64,000 bases of DNA, taken from Pristimantibacillus sp052113225. GTDB taxonomy: Bacteria; Bacillota; Bacilli; Paenibacillales; Paenibacillaceae. This document shows, in pieces, positions 45,129-53,777 of the stretch. The number at the start of each line of letters is the position of its first letter. Within the stretch, counting starts at the first letter, position 1. The stretch lies in assembly GCF_052113225.1 (NCBI RefSeq), contig NZ_JBFRCT010000012.1:62001-126000 (forward strand), in the 5' to 3' direction. A model generated the notes under the pieces. The model searched no databases, had not been told where the DNA came from, and saw only the letters and a list, made by a program, of their open reading frames with translations. Position numbers and translations under genes: made by a program.

Positions 45129-47078
45129 ATGGAAATGACACCAATTACGGTTACGTTAGCGAATCACCCGCTTGAACCACTCTCAAGGGAAGAAATGAGT
45201 GCTGCCGTACATATTCTGAAGGAGCAGCAGCAATTGACGACATCTGATCGATTCGTATTGGTATCGTTGAAGGAGCCAAAGAAGGAAGTTGTCATCAACT
45301 ATGATGGATCCAGTCCGTTTGAACGTGAAGCATTTATCATTATCCTGAATAACAAAGAGAATGCAACCTATGAAGCAGTCGTTTCATTAACGGAGCAAAA
45401 GGTGACCTCATGGGTGCATGTACCAGGAGTTCAGCCAACGATTATGCTGGATGAACAGGCGGAATGTGAGCTTGCCGTTCGTAAAAGTCCTCTGTTTATA
45501 GAAGCGCTGGAGCGCCTCGACATTCATACGCCTGAACTGATTATGGTAGATTTATGGTCGCCGGGGAATTGGGGGACAGAGGAGGACGCTAACCGCCGTC
45601 TGGCTCGTCCATTATGCTTCCTACGAAGTGATGAGAAGGATAATGGGTATGCCCGTCCGCTGCCACTGGTACCAATTGTCGATCTTAATTCGATGGAAGT
45701 GCTTCGGATCGAAGAATATGAATATACGAAAATGCCGGATAAGGCATATAACTATACTCCGGACAGGGTTGGCCCGCTGCGCAGCGGGATTAAGCCAGTG
45801 GAGATTACACAGCCGGAAGGTCCTAGCTTTTCCGTTAACGGGCATGAGGTGGAGTGGCAGGACTGGAAGTTCCGTATTGGCTTTAACGCTCGTGAAGGGC
45901 TGACGCTTCATACGTTGTCTTATCATGATCAGGGCCGTGACCGGCCAATCCTGTACCGCGGCTCCTTGTCAGAGATGGTGGTACCGTATGGAGACCCGGG
46001 TCCAATTCAGAACCGGAAGAATGCTTTTGACAGCGGGGAATATGGGATTGGTCAATTGGCCAATAGTCTGGAGCTTGGCTGTGACTGCGTTGGTTATATT
46101 AAATATTTCGACGGTGTAATGACCGACAGCAAAGGAGATTTGTTTGTCATTAAAAATGCCATCTGTATGCACGAGGAAGACTTCGGCATCCTGTGGAAGC
46201 ATACAGATTGGCGTACGAATGATGTCGAGGTAAGGCGTTCCCGCCGATTAGTCATTTCCTCCATCTCCACCGTTGCGAACTATGAATATGGCTTCTTCTG
46301 GTATTTGTATCAGGACGGCAATATCCAGTTCGAAGTGAAATTGACAGGTATATTGTCTACGGCGGGACTGCATCCGGGGGAAACGCCAAAATACGGAAAT
46401 CTGGTTGGTCCAGACTTGTATGCTCCTAACCATCAGCATTTCTTCAATGTTCGGATGGATATGCAGATCGACGGTACGGATAACTCGGTGTACGAGGTGA
46501 ATGTAGTATCGGAGGAGTTAGGTGAGAATAACCCGCGTGAGAACGCCTTTTATGCCAAAGCAACCTTGCTGGAAACCGAGCAGCAGGCCAAACGGGATAT
46601 TAAGCTGGAGACGGCAAGATATTGGAAGTTCGTCAACGACAATGTGAAGAATGAGCTAGGCCAATCGGTAGGCTACAAGATCGTGACAGGGGAGAACTGC
46701 TTCCCGTTTGCCTCTGATCATTCCAGTCTAATCAAGCGTGCTGGATTTATTAAACATCATCTCTGGGTAACGCCATACAATGAAGATGAAATGTATGCGT
46801 CTGGCAAATATCCGAATCAACATCTGGGTGGAGATGGGTTGTCTTCTTGGGCAGAGCAGGACCGAGCGATTAAAAATACCGATGTTGTCGTGTGGTACAC
46901 CATGGGACATACGCATGTACCACGGCCAGAGGATTGGCCGGTAATGCCGGCAGCTTATATTGGCTTCATGCTGAAGCCTGTCAGCTTCTTTAACCAAAGC
47001 CCGGCTATTAACCTGGCACCGCAGACGAAGAAAAAGTACTGCAGCAGCTCAGTCAAAACGGATGGTTGCCAAAGCTAA
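45129..47078 (+). CDS. Copper amine oxidase (primary-amine oxidase)
   Basis: A 649-residue topaquinone enzyme that oxidises primary amines to aldehydes, ammonium and hydrogen peroxide. The cofactor Tyr385 is in VANYEYG and the catalytic base Asp301 in AFDSGEYG. Their 84-residue spacing equals that of the Arthrobacter globiformis enzyme (298 and 382). Copper ligands are the two His of NHQHFF (435, 437) and a third His in GHTHVPRPEDWPVMP. No signal peptide, so it is cytoplasmic. ATG 45129 is used (GAGGC 5 bases upstream). A GlnR/TnrA-type box lies just before it, and amt-glnK is divergent, so a nitrogen-scavenging role is likely. Substrates such as phenethylamine, tyramine or histamine are possible. 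Confidence 0.95.
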   Translation: MEMTPITVTLANHPLEPLSREEMSAAVHILKEQQQLTTSDRFVLVSLKEPKKEVVINYDGSSPFEREAFIIILNNKENATYEAVVSLTEQKVTSWVHVPGVQPTIMLDEQAECELAVRKSPLFIEALERLDIHTPELIMVDLWSPGNWGTEEDANRRLARPLCFLRSDEKDNGYARPLPLVPIVDLNSMEVLRIEEYEYTKMPDKAYNYTPDRVGPLRSGIKPVEITQPEGPSFSVNGHEVEWQDWKFRIGFNAREGLTLHTLSYHDQGRDRPILYRGSLSEMVVPYGDPGPIQNRKNAFDSGEYGIGQLANSLELGCDCVGYIKYFDGVMTDSKGDLFVIKNAICMHEEDFGILWKHTDWRTNDVEVRRSRRLVISSISTVANYEYGFFWYLYQDGNIQFEVKLTGILSTAGLHPGETPKYGNLVGPDLYAPNHQHFFNVRMDMQIDGTDNSVYEVNVVSEELGENNPRENAFYAKATLLETEQQAKRDIKLETARYWKFVNDNVKNELGQSVGYKIVTGENCFPFASDHSSLIKRAGFIKHHLWVTPYNEDEMYASGKYPNQHLGGDGLSSWAEQDRAIKNTDVVVWYTMGHTHVPRPEDWPVMPAAYIGFMLKPVSFFNQSPAINLAPQTKKKYCSSSVKTDGCQS

Positions 47079-47110
47079 GCTAAATACGGTTTAGGAGAGG
47101 GGAGATAGCC

Positions 47111-47464
47111 ATGATTAAACTCCGGCATTTAAGTATGGAATGGAAATATTCCGTCCTGTCGATGATCTCCTTATCTGGCGTGTTGGTACTGCATGTTATC
47201 CATTGGCTTTCTATGCCGCTTGTTATGGGGGCAGCTGCCGAGCTGCAAACTCATCATCATGAAATGGGGGATAACAGCTCTCTGCTGCTTAGTACAATTA
47301 TGATGGTGCTATTTATCGTCAATTTGACTAGTATTTACTTTGCCGTAAGGCAGCTCATTGCTGCCATTATGAAGCCGGGGAAACTATCTAAGCATACGAT
47401 GTTGTGCAGCAGTATTTCGTTCCTTGTACTTTGTGTGGGGATTTATACCATGTCTTCTATATGA
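47111..47464 (+). CDS. Small membrane protein of unknown function
   Basis: A 117-residue protein with three hydrophobic helices (about 14-36 YSVLSMISLSGVLVLHVIHW, 57-78 SLLLSTIMMVLFIVNLTSIYF, and 96-114 TMLCSSISFLVLCVGIYTM). The loop between helices 1 and 2 has a His cluster (THHHEMGD), which could bind a metal such as copper. It follows the copper amine oxidase by 32 bases on the same strand with AGGAGAGGGGAG upstream of ATG, and a terminator follows, so both are likely one operon. A link with copper supply to the amine oxidase is possible but only inferred. No family is recognised. Confidence 0.72.
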   Translation: MIKLRHLSMEWKYSVLSMISLSGVLVLHVIHWLSMPLVMGAAAELQTHHHEMGDNSSLLLSTIMMVLFIVNLTSIYFAVRQLIAAIMKPGKLSKHTMLCSSISFLVLCVGIYTMSSI

Positions 47465-47472
47465 AGCTTGTG

Positions 47473-47510
47473 AAAAGGCTGGTGCAATGTCAGGTTGCAT
47501 CAGCCTTTTT
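47473..47510 (+). terminator. Terminator closing the amine oxidase unit
   Basis: AAAAGGCTGGTGCAA pairs imperfectly with TTGCATCAGCCTTTTT, which includes the T run. Confidence 0.85.
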
Positions 47511-47615
47511 GCAAGAGATCTTCTCGTCCAGTCTAGGATTGCCAAACGCAAGATGTTCATTTTACAATAGAAACAATGAATTGATGTTCGAAAATATGAC
47601 ATGGAGGCGAAGCTC

Positions 47616-48389
47616 ATGTCCGTCATCTCGAAAGCGATACATATATTGGATTATCTTGTGCCGCAGGGGAATGAGAAGGAAGTAAGCGTGACGGAAATTA
47701 GCCGTGAGCTGGATATGCCGGTGCAAAGTGTTCATCGTATCCTGGCTTCGTTATCCGAGCATGGGTTTGTCTCTCAGAATAATAAAACAAAAAAGTATAA
47801 GTTAGGTTTATCGATTATGAAATACGGCTTCTTGATGTGGGATAGTCTGCGTTTTCGCTCTATTGCCCGTCCGTTTATGGAGGAGTTATCCCGGCAAACG
47901 AAGGAAACCGTCTATTTGGCTACCCGTGAAAATACCGAAGGCGTCTATATCGATAATATCGATTCCCCTCAGCTGCTCAAAATTTCCGAGCCGATTGGTC
48001 TCAGACTGCCTCTAGTCATTGGCGCATCTAATCGGGTCATCTTGGCTTATATGGCGCCCGGTGCCAGGGAGTCGATCCTGAATCAGATCGAATGGGATGA
48101 TCTTCCCTCATTGCGACCTTTAACGAGGGAATATATCGGGAATGATCTAGAGCAAATCCGCAAACGGGGGTATGCGATTACTTCTGGTGAAGCAACGGAG
48201 GGAACAACAGGTATTGCTGCACCAATCTTCTCCTATGAGAATACCGTGATAGGTTCACTTAATTGTGCAGGACCAAGCCTGCGTTTTACAGCTGAAAATA
48301 TAGAGAAATACAGCTATTACGTGAAAAAATATGCGGATCTGATCTCTCAAGAGCTTGGTTATCGGCATTTGTATCGGGTAAGTGAGTGA
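47616..48389 (+). CDS. IclR-family transcriptional regulator
   Basis: A 257-residue regulator. The N-terminal winged helix reads SVTEISRELDMPVQSVHRILASLSEHGFVSQNNKTKKYKLG. The C-terminal effector domain includes RPFMEELSRQTKETVYLATRE, GASNRVILAYMAPG, GYAITSGEATEGTTGIAAPIF and a late SLNCAGPSLRF strand. IclR proteins control acid or sugar catabolism by binding small carboxylates or sugar derivatives. ATG 47616 is favoured over 47601 because GGAGG lies 8 bases upstream of it. The downstream convergent AraC gene shares a terminator. Candidate targets are the sugar isomerase/oxidoreductase pair at 49475-51434 or the rhamnose genes, but position alone cannot decide. Confidence 0.93.
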   Translation: MSVISKAIHILDYLVPQGNEKEVSVTEISRELDMPVQSVHRILASLSEHGFVSQNNKTKKYKLGLSIMKYGFLMWDSLRFRSIARPFMEELSRQTKETVYLATRENTEGVYIDNIDSPQLLKISEPIGLRLPLVIGASNRVILAYMAPGARESILNQIEWDDLPSLRPLTREYIGNDLEQIRKRGYAITSGEATEGTTGIAAPIFSYENTVIGSLNCAGPSLRFTAENIEKYSYYVKKYADLISQELGYRHLYRVSE

Positions 48390-48412
48390 GTAGCCGTTTG
48401 CAGCGAGAAAAG

Positions 48413-48451
48413 AAATCCCCTTAGGCGAAGGATTCGCTTAAGGGGATTTTT
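48413..48451. terminator. Bidirectional terminator between IclR and AraC genes
   Basis: AAATCCCCTTA pairs perfectly with TAAGGGGATTT, with an inner GCGAA/TTCGC pairing and T runs on both strands. The stop codon of the minus-strand AraC gene lies inside the stem. Confidence 0.9.
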
Positions 48452-49350
48452 GTTGTTGGAAGCTTACTCTTCCTTAGCTGTGAGGGGGCAATACCTTTAT
48501 ATTTCTTGTACATCTTGGTGAAATAATTGGAGTTATCGCAGCCAACTTGACCTGCTACTTCCGTAATGGAGAGATCACCTTCCAGGAGCAGGCGTTCTGC
48601 CTCATTGACCCGGCATACATTCACATAATCGATAAACGTGCGTCCAGTCAGCTTTTTAAACATTTTGCAGAAATGATGAATGTTAAGGTTCATTTGCTTC
48701 GCCGCATCAGCAACGGTTTGTTTTTCTGCGAAATTCACTTCGATATATTCAATCAACGTCTTGAACCGTTCCCGGTTCTGCACATATTGATTCGTGGCTT
48801 GCTCCGGGAGCTGCTGAGGCAGGAACTTCCGAGACAACAAGGTGAGCAGCATGTGAAGCTGCGATTTCACCATTAGTTGATAAGCGGGCTGCTTGGCTGA
48901 AAATTCCTCAGCAGCTTGCTCCAGCAAGTGATAATGGTCCACACAGGTTGGATCAAGAAGAGCGGGTTTAACCGGTAGCTGTACACGCCCTTCCAAATAA
49001 GGCAGGACGTATTTGGTATGAAGGGCATCATGAACCCAGTTTTGAAATAAAGAGCTATTAAATACGATCGCAAGATAGGAAGTATCTCCTTCGCTAGTGC
49101 TGTAGCCAACATGAAGCGCTCCTGCTGGAACAAATAAGACGTCACCGGGTTGTGCTTCATAAGGTTGACTATCAATATGGAAGATACCGCTGCCCTTCTG
49201 CATAACGATAATCTCAAAATGCTCATGCCAATGCAGGTACATAATCATGTCACCGGGTTTCACTTGAGGGGCGCGATTAGGGAAAATCTGCACAGGATGC
49301 GTCTTTTCATCTATTCTTGTATTCTCACGAAGTTCCTTCGGATAGCTCAT
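48421..49350 (-). CDS. AraC-family transcriptional regulator with cupin domain
   Basis: A 309-residue regulator. The cupin sensor domain has HWHEHFEIIVMQKGSGIFHID and QPGDVLFVPAGALHVGY. The C-terminal AraC domain has TVADAAKQMNLNIHHFCKMFKKLTGRTFIDYV and SITEVAGQVGCDNSNYFTKMYKKYKGIAPSQLR. ATG 49350 is preferred over 49437 since GGAG lies about 11 bases before it and the N-terminus then begins MSYPKELREN. It is divergent from the sugar isomerase-like and Gfo/Idh genes, the usual arrangement for a local activator of such pairs. A role in sugar or inositol-like catabolism is inferred. The ligand is unknown. Confidence 0.92.
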   Translation of the reverse strand: MSYPKELRENTRIDEKTHPVQIFPNRAPQVKPGDMIMYLHWHEHFEIIVMQKGSGIFHIDSQPYEAQPGDVLFVPAGALHVGYSTSEGDTSYLAIVFNSSLFQNWVHDALHTKYVLPYLEGRVQLPVKPALLDPTCVDHYHLLEQAAEEFSAKQPAYQLMVKSQLHMLLTLLSRKFLPQQLPEQATNQYVQNRERFKTLIEYIEVNFAEKQTVADAAKQMNLNIHHFCKMFKKLTGRTFIDYVNVCRVNEAERLLLEGDLSITEVAGQVGCDNSNYFTKMYKKYKGIAPSQLRKSKLPTTKIPLSESFA

Positions 49351-49411
49351 GCTTATCTCAACTCCACAATATTGGACTAGTAATGCACAAGAATGGTAGA
49401 GAATCAACCAT

Positions 49412-49427
49412 TTGCAAGCGCTATACT
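49412..49427 (+). promoter_or_regulatory. Weak cre-like site in the divergent AraC/isomerase region
   Basis: TTGCAAGCGCTATACT keeps the core TGnAAGCGCTAT of the cre consensus but lacks the final CA. It overlaps a possible -10 (TATACT, 49422-49427) of the isomerase gene, for which no -35 is seen. Confidence 0.35.
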
Positions 49428-49474
49428 GAGGGTGCAATCAAAATTTGTCAACCAAAATAGGAGTGGTATTAATA

Positions 49475-50362
49475 ATGGAAAATTTACTTCGTATTGGAAC
49501 CTTAGTAGGCGGAGGAGACGCTGTTCGTGTCATTCCTCAAATTGCGCCACATGGCTTCGAATCTTATAGTTTGACATTCTGGCAAACGACAGGTACGACA
49601 GATTTGGTTGAAACGGCAAAACGAGTTCGTGAGCTTTCGGATGAATTCGGTTTCATTATATCGACGGTTGGCATCTTTGGCAATCCACTGACTGGTACAG
49701 GCGATAATGCGGATACTCTTGCAAGCTGGGAGAGACTGATCGATCATGCCCATTTGTTCGGCACAGATATCGTATCGGGCTTTACAGGCCGGTTAACCGG
49801 GGAGTCCATCGACAGTTCGATTCCACGATATGCAGAAGTATTTGGCGAGCTTGGCCGCAGAGCAGCAGATAAAGGCGTTCGTATTGCTTTCGAGAATTGC
49901 GATATGGGAGGCACCTGGCAATCCGGCGACTGGAACATTGCTCATAATCCGACAGCATGGGAAATGATGTTTAATGCGATCCCATCTGAAAATATCGGGT
50001 TGCAATGGGAGCCTTGCCACCAAATGGTGTCGCTGATTGATCCAATTCCTCAGCTTCGCAAGTGGATTAATAAAGTGTTCCATGTTCATGGTAAAGACGC
50101 GACAATCGCTTGGGATATTGTGAAGGAATATGGCATTCATGGACCAAAGGAATTCGTCTGGCACCGTACCCCAGGGTTTGGTGATACGAATTGGACGGAT
50201 ATTATTACGATACTTAGACAAGGCGGTTATAAAGGTACGATTGATATTGAAGGCTGGCATGACCCCGTTTATCGTGATGAGCTTGAGATGACTGGCCAAG
50301 TCCATGGCTTAAATTATTTGAAGCAATGCCGCGGCGGACAATTCGTACCGAATCCGAAATAA
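49475..50362 (+). CDS. Sugar phosphate isomerase/epimerase-like TIM barrel
   Basis: A 295-residue AP-endonuclease-2-like (xylose isomerase-like) barrel, a family acting on free sugars, inosose or sugar phosphates with a divalent metal. Likely metal ligands lie in GVRIAFENCDMGG (Glu), QWEPCHQ (Glu, His), FHVHGKDA (His) and DIEGWHDP (Glu, His). No signal peptide. ATG 49475 follows AGGAG at 49459-49463; the frame extends upstream to 49445 without a better site. The oxidoreductase gene starts 13 bases after the stop, a pairing common in catabolism of sugars such as inositol, psicose or unusual hexoses. The substrate is not identifiable. Confidence 0.88.
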   Translation: MENLLRIGTLVGGGDAVRVIPQIAPHGFESYSLTFWQTTGTTDLVETAKRVRELSDEFGFIISTVGIFGNPLTGTGDNADTLASWERLIDHAHLFGTDIVSGFTGRLTGESIDSSIPRYAEVFGELGRRAADKGVRIAFENCDMGGTWQSGDWNIAHNPTAWEMMFNAIPSENIGLQWEPCHQMVSLIDPIPQLRKWINKVFHVHGKDATIAWDIVKEYGIHGPKEFVWHRTPGFGDTNWTDIITILRQGGYKGTIDIEGWHDPVYRDELEMTGQVHGLNYLKQCRGGQFVPNPK

Positions 50363-50375
50363 GGAGAGTATGCAG

Positions 50376-51434
50376 ATGAGTGAGAGCTATAAAGTTGTAG
50401 TTGCAGGCTGCGGGGGCATGTCTAATGTTTGGATCGATTATGCGATTGAACGTGCAGATACGGAGATCGTAGCACTAGTCGATATCAAGCAAGAATTCGC
50501 CGAGAGTATGAGGGAGAGGAAGGGGCTAAACTGCCGGACCTTTACAGATATTGCGGAAGCGATTGAACAGACAGGAGCTAATCTTGTCTTTGATGTAACG
50601 ATCCCGGCAAGTCACTTCAACATCGCAAGTACTGCAATGAAGAACGGTTGTCATGTTTTTGGTGAGAAGCCGCTTGCGGAAACGCCGGAGGAATGTAAAG
50701 CGCTTATTCAAATTACAGAGGAGACAGGTCAGTCTCATGCGGTCATGCAAAACCGCAGATTTGATCCTCGTATCCGTGCACTGCGAAAGATCATTGATAC
50801 CGGTACGATAGGCAAGCCAGGATTCGTAAATGCTGACTTTTTCATAGGGCCTCATTTCGGCGGCTTCCGCGATACAATGGCCAGTCCGCTGCTGCTGGAT
50901 ATGGCGATCCATACCTTTGACCAAGCGCGACTAATTCTGGGAGCAGATCCGGTATCGGTCTATTGCCATGAATTTAATCCAGCTGGTTCGTGGTATGCGG
51001 GAAGTGCGGCAGCTATATGTATTTTCGAAATGTCAGATGGCTCAGTGTTTAACTACCGTGGATCGTGGTGTGCAGAAGGTGCTCATACTTCATGGGAGTC
51101 TGATTGGCGGATTACGGGTGAGAAGGGGACTGCGATCTGGAAGGGTCATGAAGAGCCATATGCAGAAGTCGTAGCACCAGGGGAGCAGGATGGGAAATTC
51201 ATTAAATCCTTTATCCGAATTGAGGCGGACCAAGAAGTAATTGATGCCCATTCGGTGCGAACCGGACATCCGGGCTGCCTGGATGAAATGTTCCAGTCCT
51301 TGCAAGAGAACCGCAGGGCGGAGACAGACAGCCGTGACAATCAATACAGTATGGCAATGGTGAATGCGGCGCTCGAGAGTGCGAAGACAGGACGAAAAGT
51401 GGATATTGCCGGCTTTATCGGGCAATCGTTGTGA
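50376..51434 (+). CDS. Gfo/Idh/MocA-family NAD(P)-dependent oxidoreductase
   Basis: A 352-residue dehydrogenase. The N-terminal Rossmann domain has VVVAGCGGMSNVW and DVTIPASHFNIA. The family signature GEKPLAET follows, with the catalytic Lys in EKP, and the second domain has NRRFDPRIRALRKIIDTGTIGKP and LLDMAIHTFDQARLILG, where Asp and His are the usual catalytic pair. These enzymes oxidise sugar or cyclitol hydroxyls. ATG 50376 is preferred over 50370 because AAGGAG lies 9 rather than 3 bases upstream. Co-transcribed with the isomerase-like gene before it. A terminator follows. Confidence 0.93.
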   Translation: MSESYKVVVAGCGGMSNVWIDYAIERADTEIVALVDIKQEFAESMRERKGLNCRTFTDIAEAIEQTGANLVFDVTIPASHFNIASTAMKNGCHVFGEKPLAETPEECKALIQITEETGQSHAVMQNRRFDPRIRALRKIIDTGTIGKPGFVNADFFIGPHFGGFRDTMASPLLLDMAIHTFDQARLILGADPVSVYCHEFNPAGSWYAGSAAAICIFEMSDGSVFNYRGSWCAEGAHTSWESDWRITGEKGTAIWKGHEEPYAEVVAPGEQDGKFIKSFIRIEADQEVIDAHSVRTGHPGCLDEMFQSLQENRRAETDSRDNQYSMAMVNAALESAKTGRKVDIAGFIGQSL

Positions 51435-51442
51435 GATTAAAG

Positions 51443-51472
51443 AAGGAGCGGGAGTAATCCTGCTCCTTTTTG
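51443..51472 (+). terminator. Terminator after Gfo/Idh gene
   Basis: AAGGAGC pairs with GCTCCTT, with an inner GGA/TCC pairing, followed by TTTTT. Confidence 0.88.
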
Positions 51473-51515
51473 CTGTTTTCAATTCCGAATATATTTGTTT
51501 ATGCCCGAAATATTT

Positions 51516-51547
51516 TTGTTTTCAAACAAAAACAAACATGATATTAT
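51516..51547 (+). promoter_or_regulatory. Putative rha operon promoter with operator dyad
   Basis: A -10-like TATTAT (51542-51547) is 17 bases from TTTTCA (51519-51524). The dyad TTGTTT-TC-AAACAA (51516-51529) overlaps the -35, and further TTTGTTT and AAACAAA copies flank it (51494-51500, 51530-51536). This is the pattern expected for a DeoR-type or other local repressor of rhamnose genes. Confidence 0.5.
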
Positions 51548-51588
51548 CTAGACATAAAGATAAAACAAAGTAATCGGAGGTAAACAAA

Positions 51589-53658
51589 ATGGTACAAAGC
51601 TTATGGCAATCATCCCTAGCATCTGAATTTACAAACGGTCTGGATCAGTTGGTCTACCGTTCCAACCTGATTGGAGCAGACCGCAAAGTCTGCAATATTT
51701 TCGGCGGCAATACGTCTACGAAAACAACGGTGAAAGACTTCCGCGGCCGAGATATTGAAGTGATGTATGTAAAAGGAAGCGGTTCGGATCTTGGCTCGAT
51801 GAAAGCTTCTAACTTTACCGGTCTTCGTATGGAAGACATTCGCCCACTGTTCGAGCGTGGTGAAATGTCGGATGAAGAGATGGTTGCTTACCTTGGCAAC
51901 TGTATGATTGATGCGAAGCATCCACGTGCTTCCATTGAAACACTGCTGCATGCATTCCTTCCATTCAAGCATGTTGACCACACGCATCCGGATGCGATTA
52001 TCAGCCTTTGCTGTGCAGATAACGGACGTCATCTGGCGGAAGAGATTTTCGGCAACCGCTTCGTATGGGTACCTTATGTACGCCCTGGCTTTACCCTTTC
52101 CAAAATGATCGCAGAAGGCGTACTTGCTAACCCGAACGCAGAGCTTGTCCTCATGGAGAAGCACGGCCTTGTAACTTGGGGTGAAACTTCGGAAGAGTGT
52201 TATGCGCAAACGATCAAGATTATTAATGAAGCAGAAGCTTTTATCGAAGCTCGTGTGAATGAAGCAAAACTGTTTGGCGGAGTGAAGCACGAAGCCCTTC
52301 CATCTGACGTTCGCCGTCAAATCGTTTCGCAAGTTATGCCTACCATTCGTGGTGCAGTTTCCGATGTGAAGAAAGCGATCCTTTCCTACGATGATCAAGA
52401 CGATGTGCTTGCTTTTGTTGGCGGTGTTGATGCTGCGCAATTGTCACAAGTAGGCGCGGCATGCCCTGACCATCTTGTACACACGAAGGTTGTTCCGCTC
52501 TTTATCGACTGGACACCTAATGTAGAGGATATTGAAGGTTTGAAATCGAAATTAATGGAAGGCGTAGCTGCCTACAAAGAACAATATAAAGCTTATTTCG
52601 AAGAAAACAAAAACGAAGGCGACGTCATGTTCGAAGCCGCTCCGCGTGTTATCCTGATTCCTGGTCTTGGTATGATTAACACAGGCAAAAGCTGGGCGTT
52701 ATCGCAAGTAAGTGGTGCTTTGTACCATCGTGCAATCTCCGTTATGCGCGGCGCTACAGCACTTGGCAACTTCGTATCGCTTAGCGAGAACGAGTCGTAT
52801 AACGTGGAATACTGGCCGCTTGAGCTTTACAAGCTGTCGCTTGCTCCTGCTGAAGCTGAGTTCTCACGTAAAGTAGCGTTTATTACTGGTGGTGCAGGTG
52901 GTATCGGCAGCGAGACAGCACGCCGTCTCGTATCGGAAGGTGCACATGTCGTGCTTGCTGACCTTAACTTGGAAGGTGCACAAAAGGTTGCTCAAGAAAT
53001 TAACGATAAATTCGGCGAGAACCGTGCATTTGCTGTGAAAATGGATGTGACAGATGAGCAAGCTGTTCAAGCGGCTTACGCTGAAGTTGCGATCATGTAT
53101 GGCGGCGTAGACATTATCGTCAACAATGCTGGCCTAGCAACTTCCAGCCCATTCGATGAGACTTCCTTGAAAGAATGGAACCTGAATATCAATGTGCTTG
53201 GCACTGGTTATTTCCTTGTAGCTCGTGAAGCGTTCAAGCTGATGAAGCAACAAGGCATCGGCGGCAACATGGTATTCATCGGCTCCAAGAACTCGATCTT
53301 CGCAGGCAAAAGCGTTACAGCTTATAGCTCTGCTAAAGCGCTGGAAGCACACCTTGCACGCTGTATTGCTGCAGAGGGGGGAGAATTCGGTATTCGCGTA
53401 AATACAATCTTGCCGGATGCAATTCTGCAAGGCTCCGCGATCTGGAATGGTGCATGGCGTAATGAACGTGCGGCTGCTTACGGCATCGAGCCGGATCAAC
53501 TGGAAGAGCATTACCGTAAACGCACAACATTGCTCGTAAATATTTATCCACGAGATATTGCAGAAGGTATCGCTTTCTTCGCATCCTCGAAATCAGACAA
53601 AACAACAGGCTGTATGCTGACGATTGACGGCGGTGTACCGGCTGCATTCACACGCTAG
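51589..53658 (+). CDS. rhaEW: Bifunctional rhamnulose-1-phosphate aldolase / lactaldehyde dehydrogenase
   Basis: A 689-residue fusion, like Bacillus subtilis YuxG (RhaEW). The N-terminal class II aldolase/adducin domain (about 1-400) cleaves L-rhamnulose 1-phosphate to dihydroxyacetone phosphate and L-lactaldehyde. It shows GGNTSTKT, VKGSGSDLGSM, the zinc-ligand HVDHTHPDA and EKHGLVTWG. The C-terminal short-chain dehydrogenase domain (about 425-689) oxidises lactaldehyde: cofactor loop FITGGAGGIGSETARRL, NNAGLA, catalytic YSSAKA and the terminal GCMLTIDGGVPAAF. CGGAGG lies before ATG 51589. First gene of the rhaEW-rhaA-rhaB operon; a dyad-bearing promoter precedes it and tandem hairpins follow it. 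Confidence 0.96.
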   Translation: MVQSLWQSSLASEFTNGLDQLVYRSNLIGADRKVCNIFGGNTSTKTTVKDFRGRDIEVMYVKGSGSDLGSMKASNFTGLRMEDIRPLFERGEMSDEEMVAYLGNCMIDAKHPRASIETLLHAFLPFKHVDHTHPDAIISLCCADNGRHLAEEIFGNRFVWVPYVRPGFTLSKMIAEGVLANPNAELVLMEKHGLVTWGETSEECYAQTIKIINEAEAFIEARVNEAKLFGGVKHEALPSDVRRQIVSQVMPTIRGAVSDVKKAILSYDDQDDVLAFVGGVDAAQLSQVGAACPDHLVHTKVVPLFIDWTPNVEDIEGLKSKLMEGVAAYKEQYKAYFEENKNEGDVMFEAAPRVILIPGLGMINTGKSWALSQVSGALYHRAISVMRGATALGNFVSLSENESYNVEYWPLELYKLSLAPAEAEFSRKVAFITGGAGGIGSETARRLVSEGAHVVLADLNLEGAQKVAQEINDKFGENRAFAVKMDVTDEQAVQAAYAEVAIMYGGVDIIVNNAGLATSSPFDETSLKEWNLNINVLGTGYFLVAREAFKLMKQQGIGGNMVFIGSKNSIFAGKSVTAYSSAKALEAHLARCIAAEGGEFGIRVNTILPDAILQGSAIWNGAWRNERAAAYGIEPDQLEEHYRKRTTLLVNIYPRDIAEGIAFFASSKSDKTTGCMLTIDGGVPAAFTR

Positions 53659-53757
53659 TACATGCTTACGAGGTAAGAATTGCTGCCAAGAGCAGCATCA
53701 ATTCTTAGGTACATGCTTACGAGGTAAGAATTGCTGCCAAGAGCAGCATCAATTCTT
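53658..53757 (+). repeat. Identical 49-base tandem repeat (period 51) carrying a hairpin
   Basis: Copies at 53658-53706 and 53709-53757 appear identical and are separated by two bases. Each holds a hairpin AAGAATTG-CTGC / GCAG-CAATTCTT. The first copy begins at the last base of the rhaEW stop codon. The second ends in TTTTT, so it can act as a terminator or attenuator before rhaA. Confidence 0.92.
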
Positions 53758-53760
53758 TTT
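53726..53760 (+). terminator. Hairpin terminator/attenuator between rhaEW and rhaA
   Basis: The second repeat copy forms AAGAATTGCTGC against GCAG-CAATTCTT with a small bulge and runs into TTTTTT. The first copy (stem from 53675) lacks the T run. AGGAGG for rhaA follows at once. Confidence 0.6.
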
Positions 53761-53777
53761 AGGAGGCGTCCAAATAG

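Noticed and set aside
51616..52440. 274-codon minus-strand frame inside rhaEW
   Set aside because: It lies wholly antisense to well conserved aldolase motifs and has low-complexity, Cys/His-rich content without any domain.
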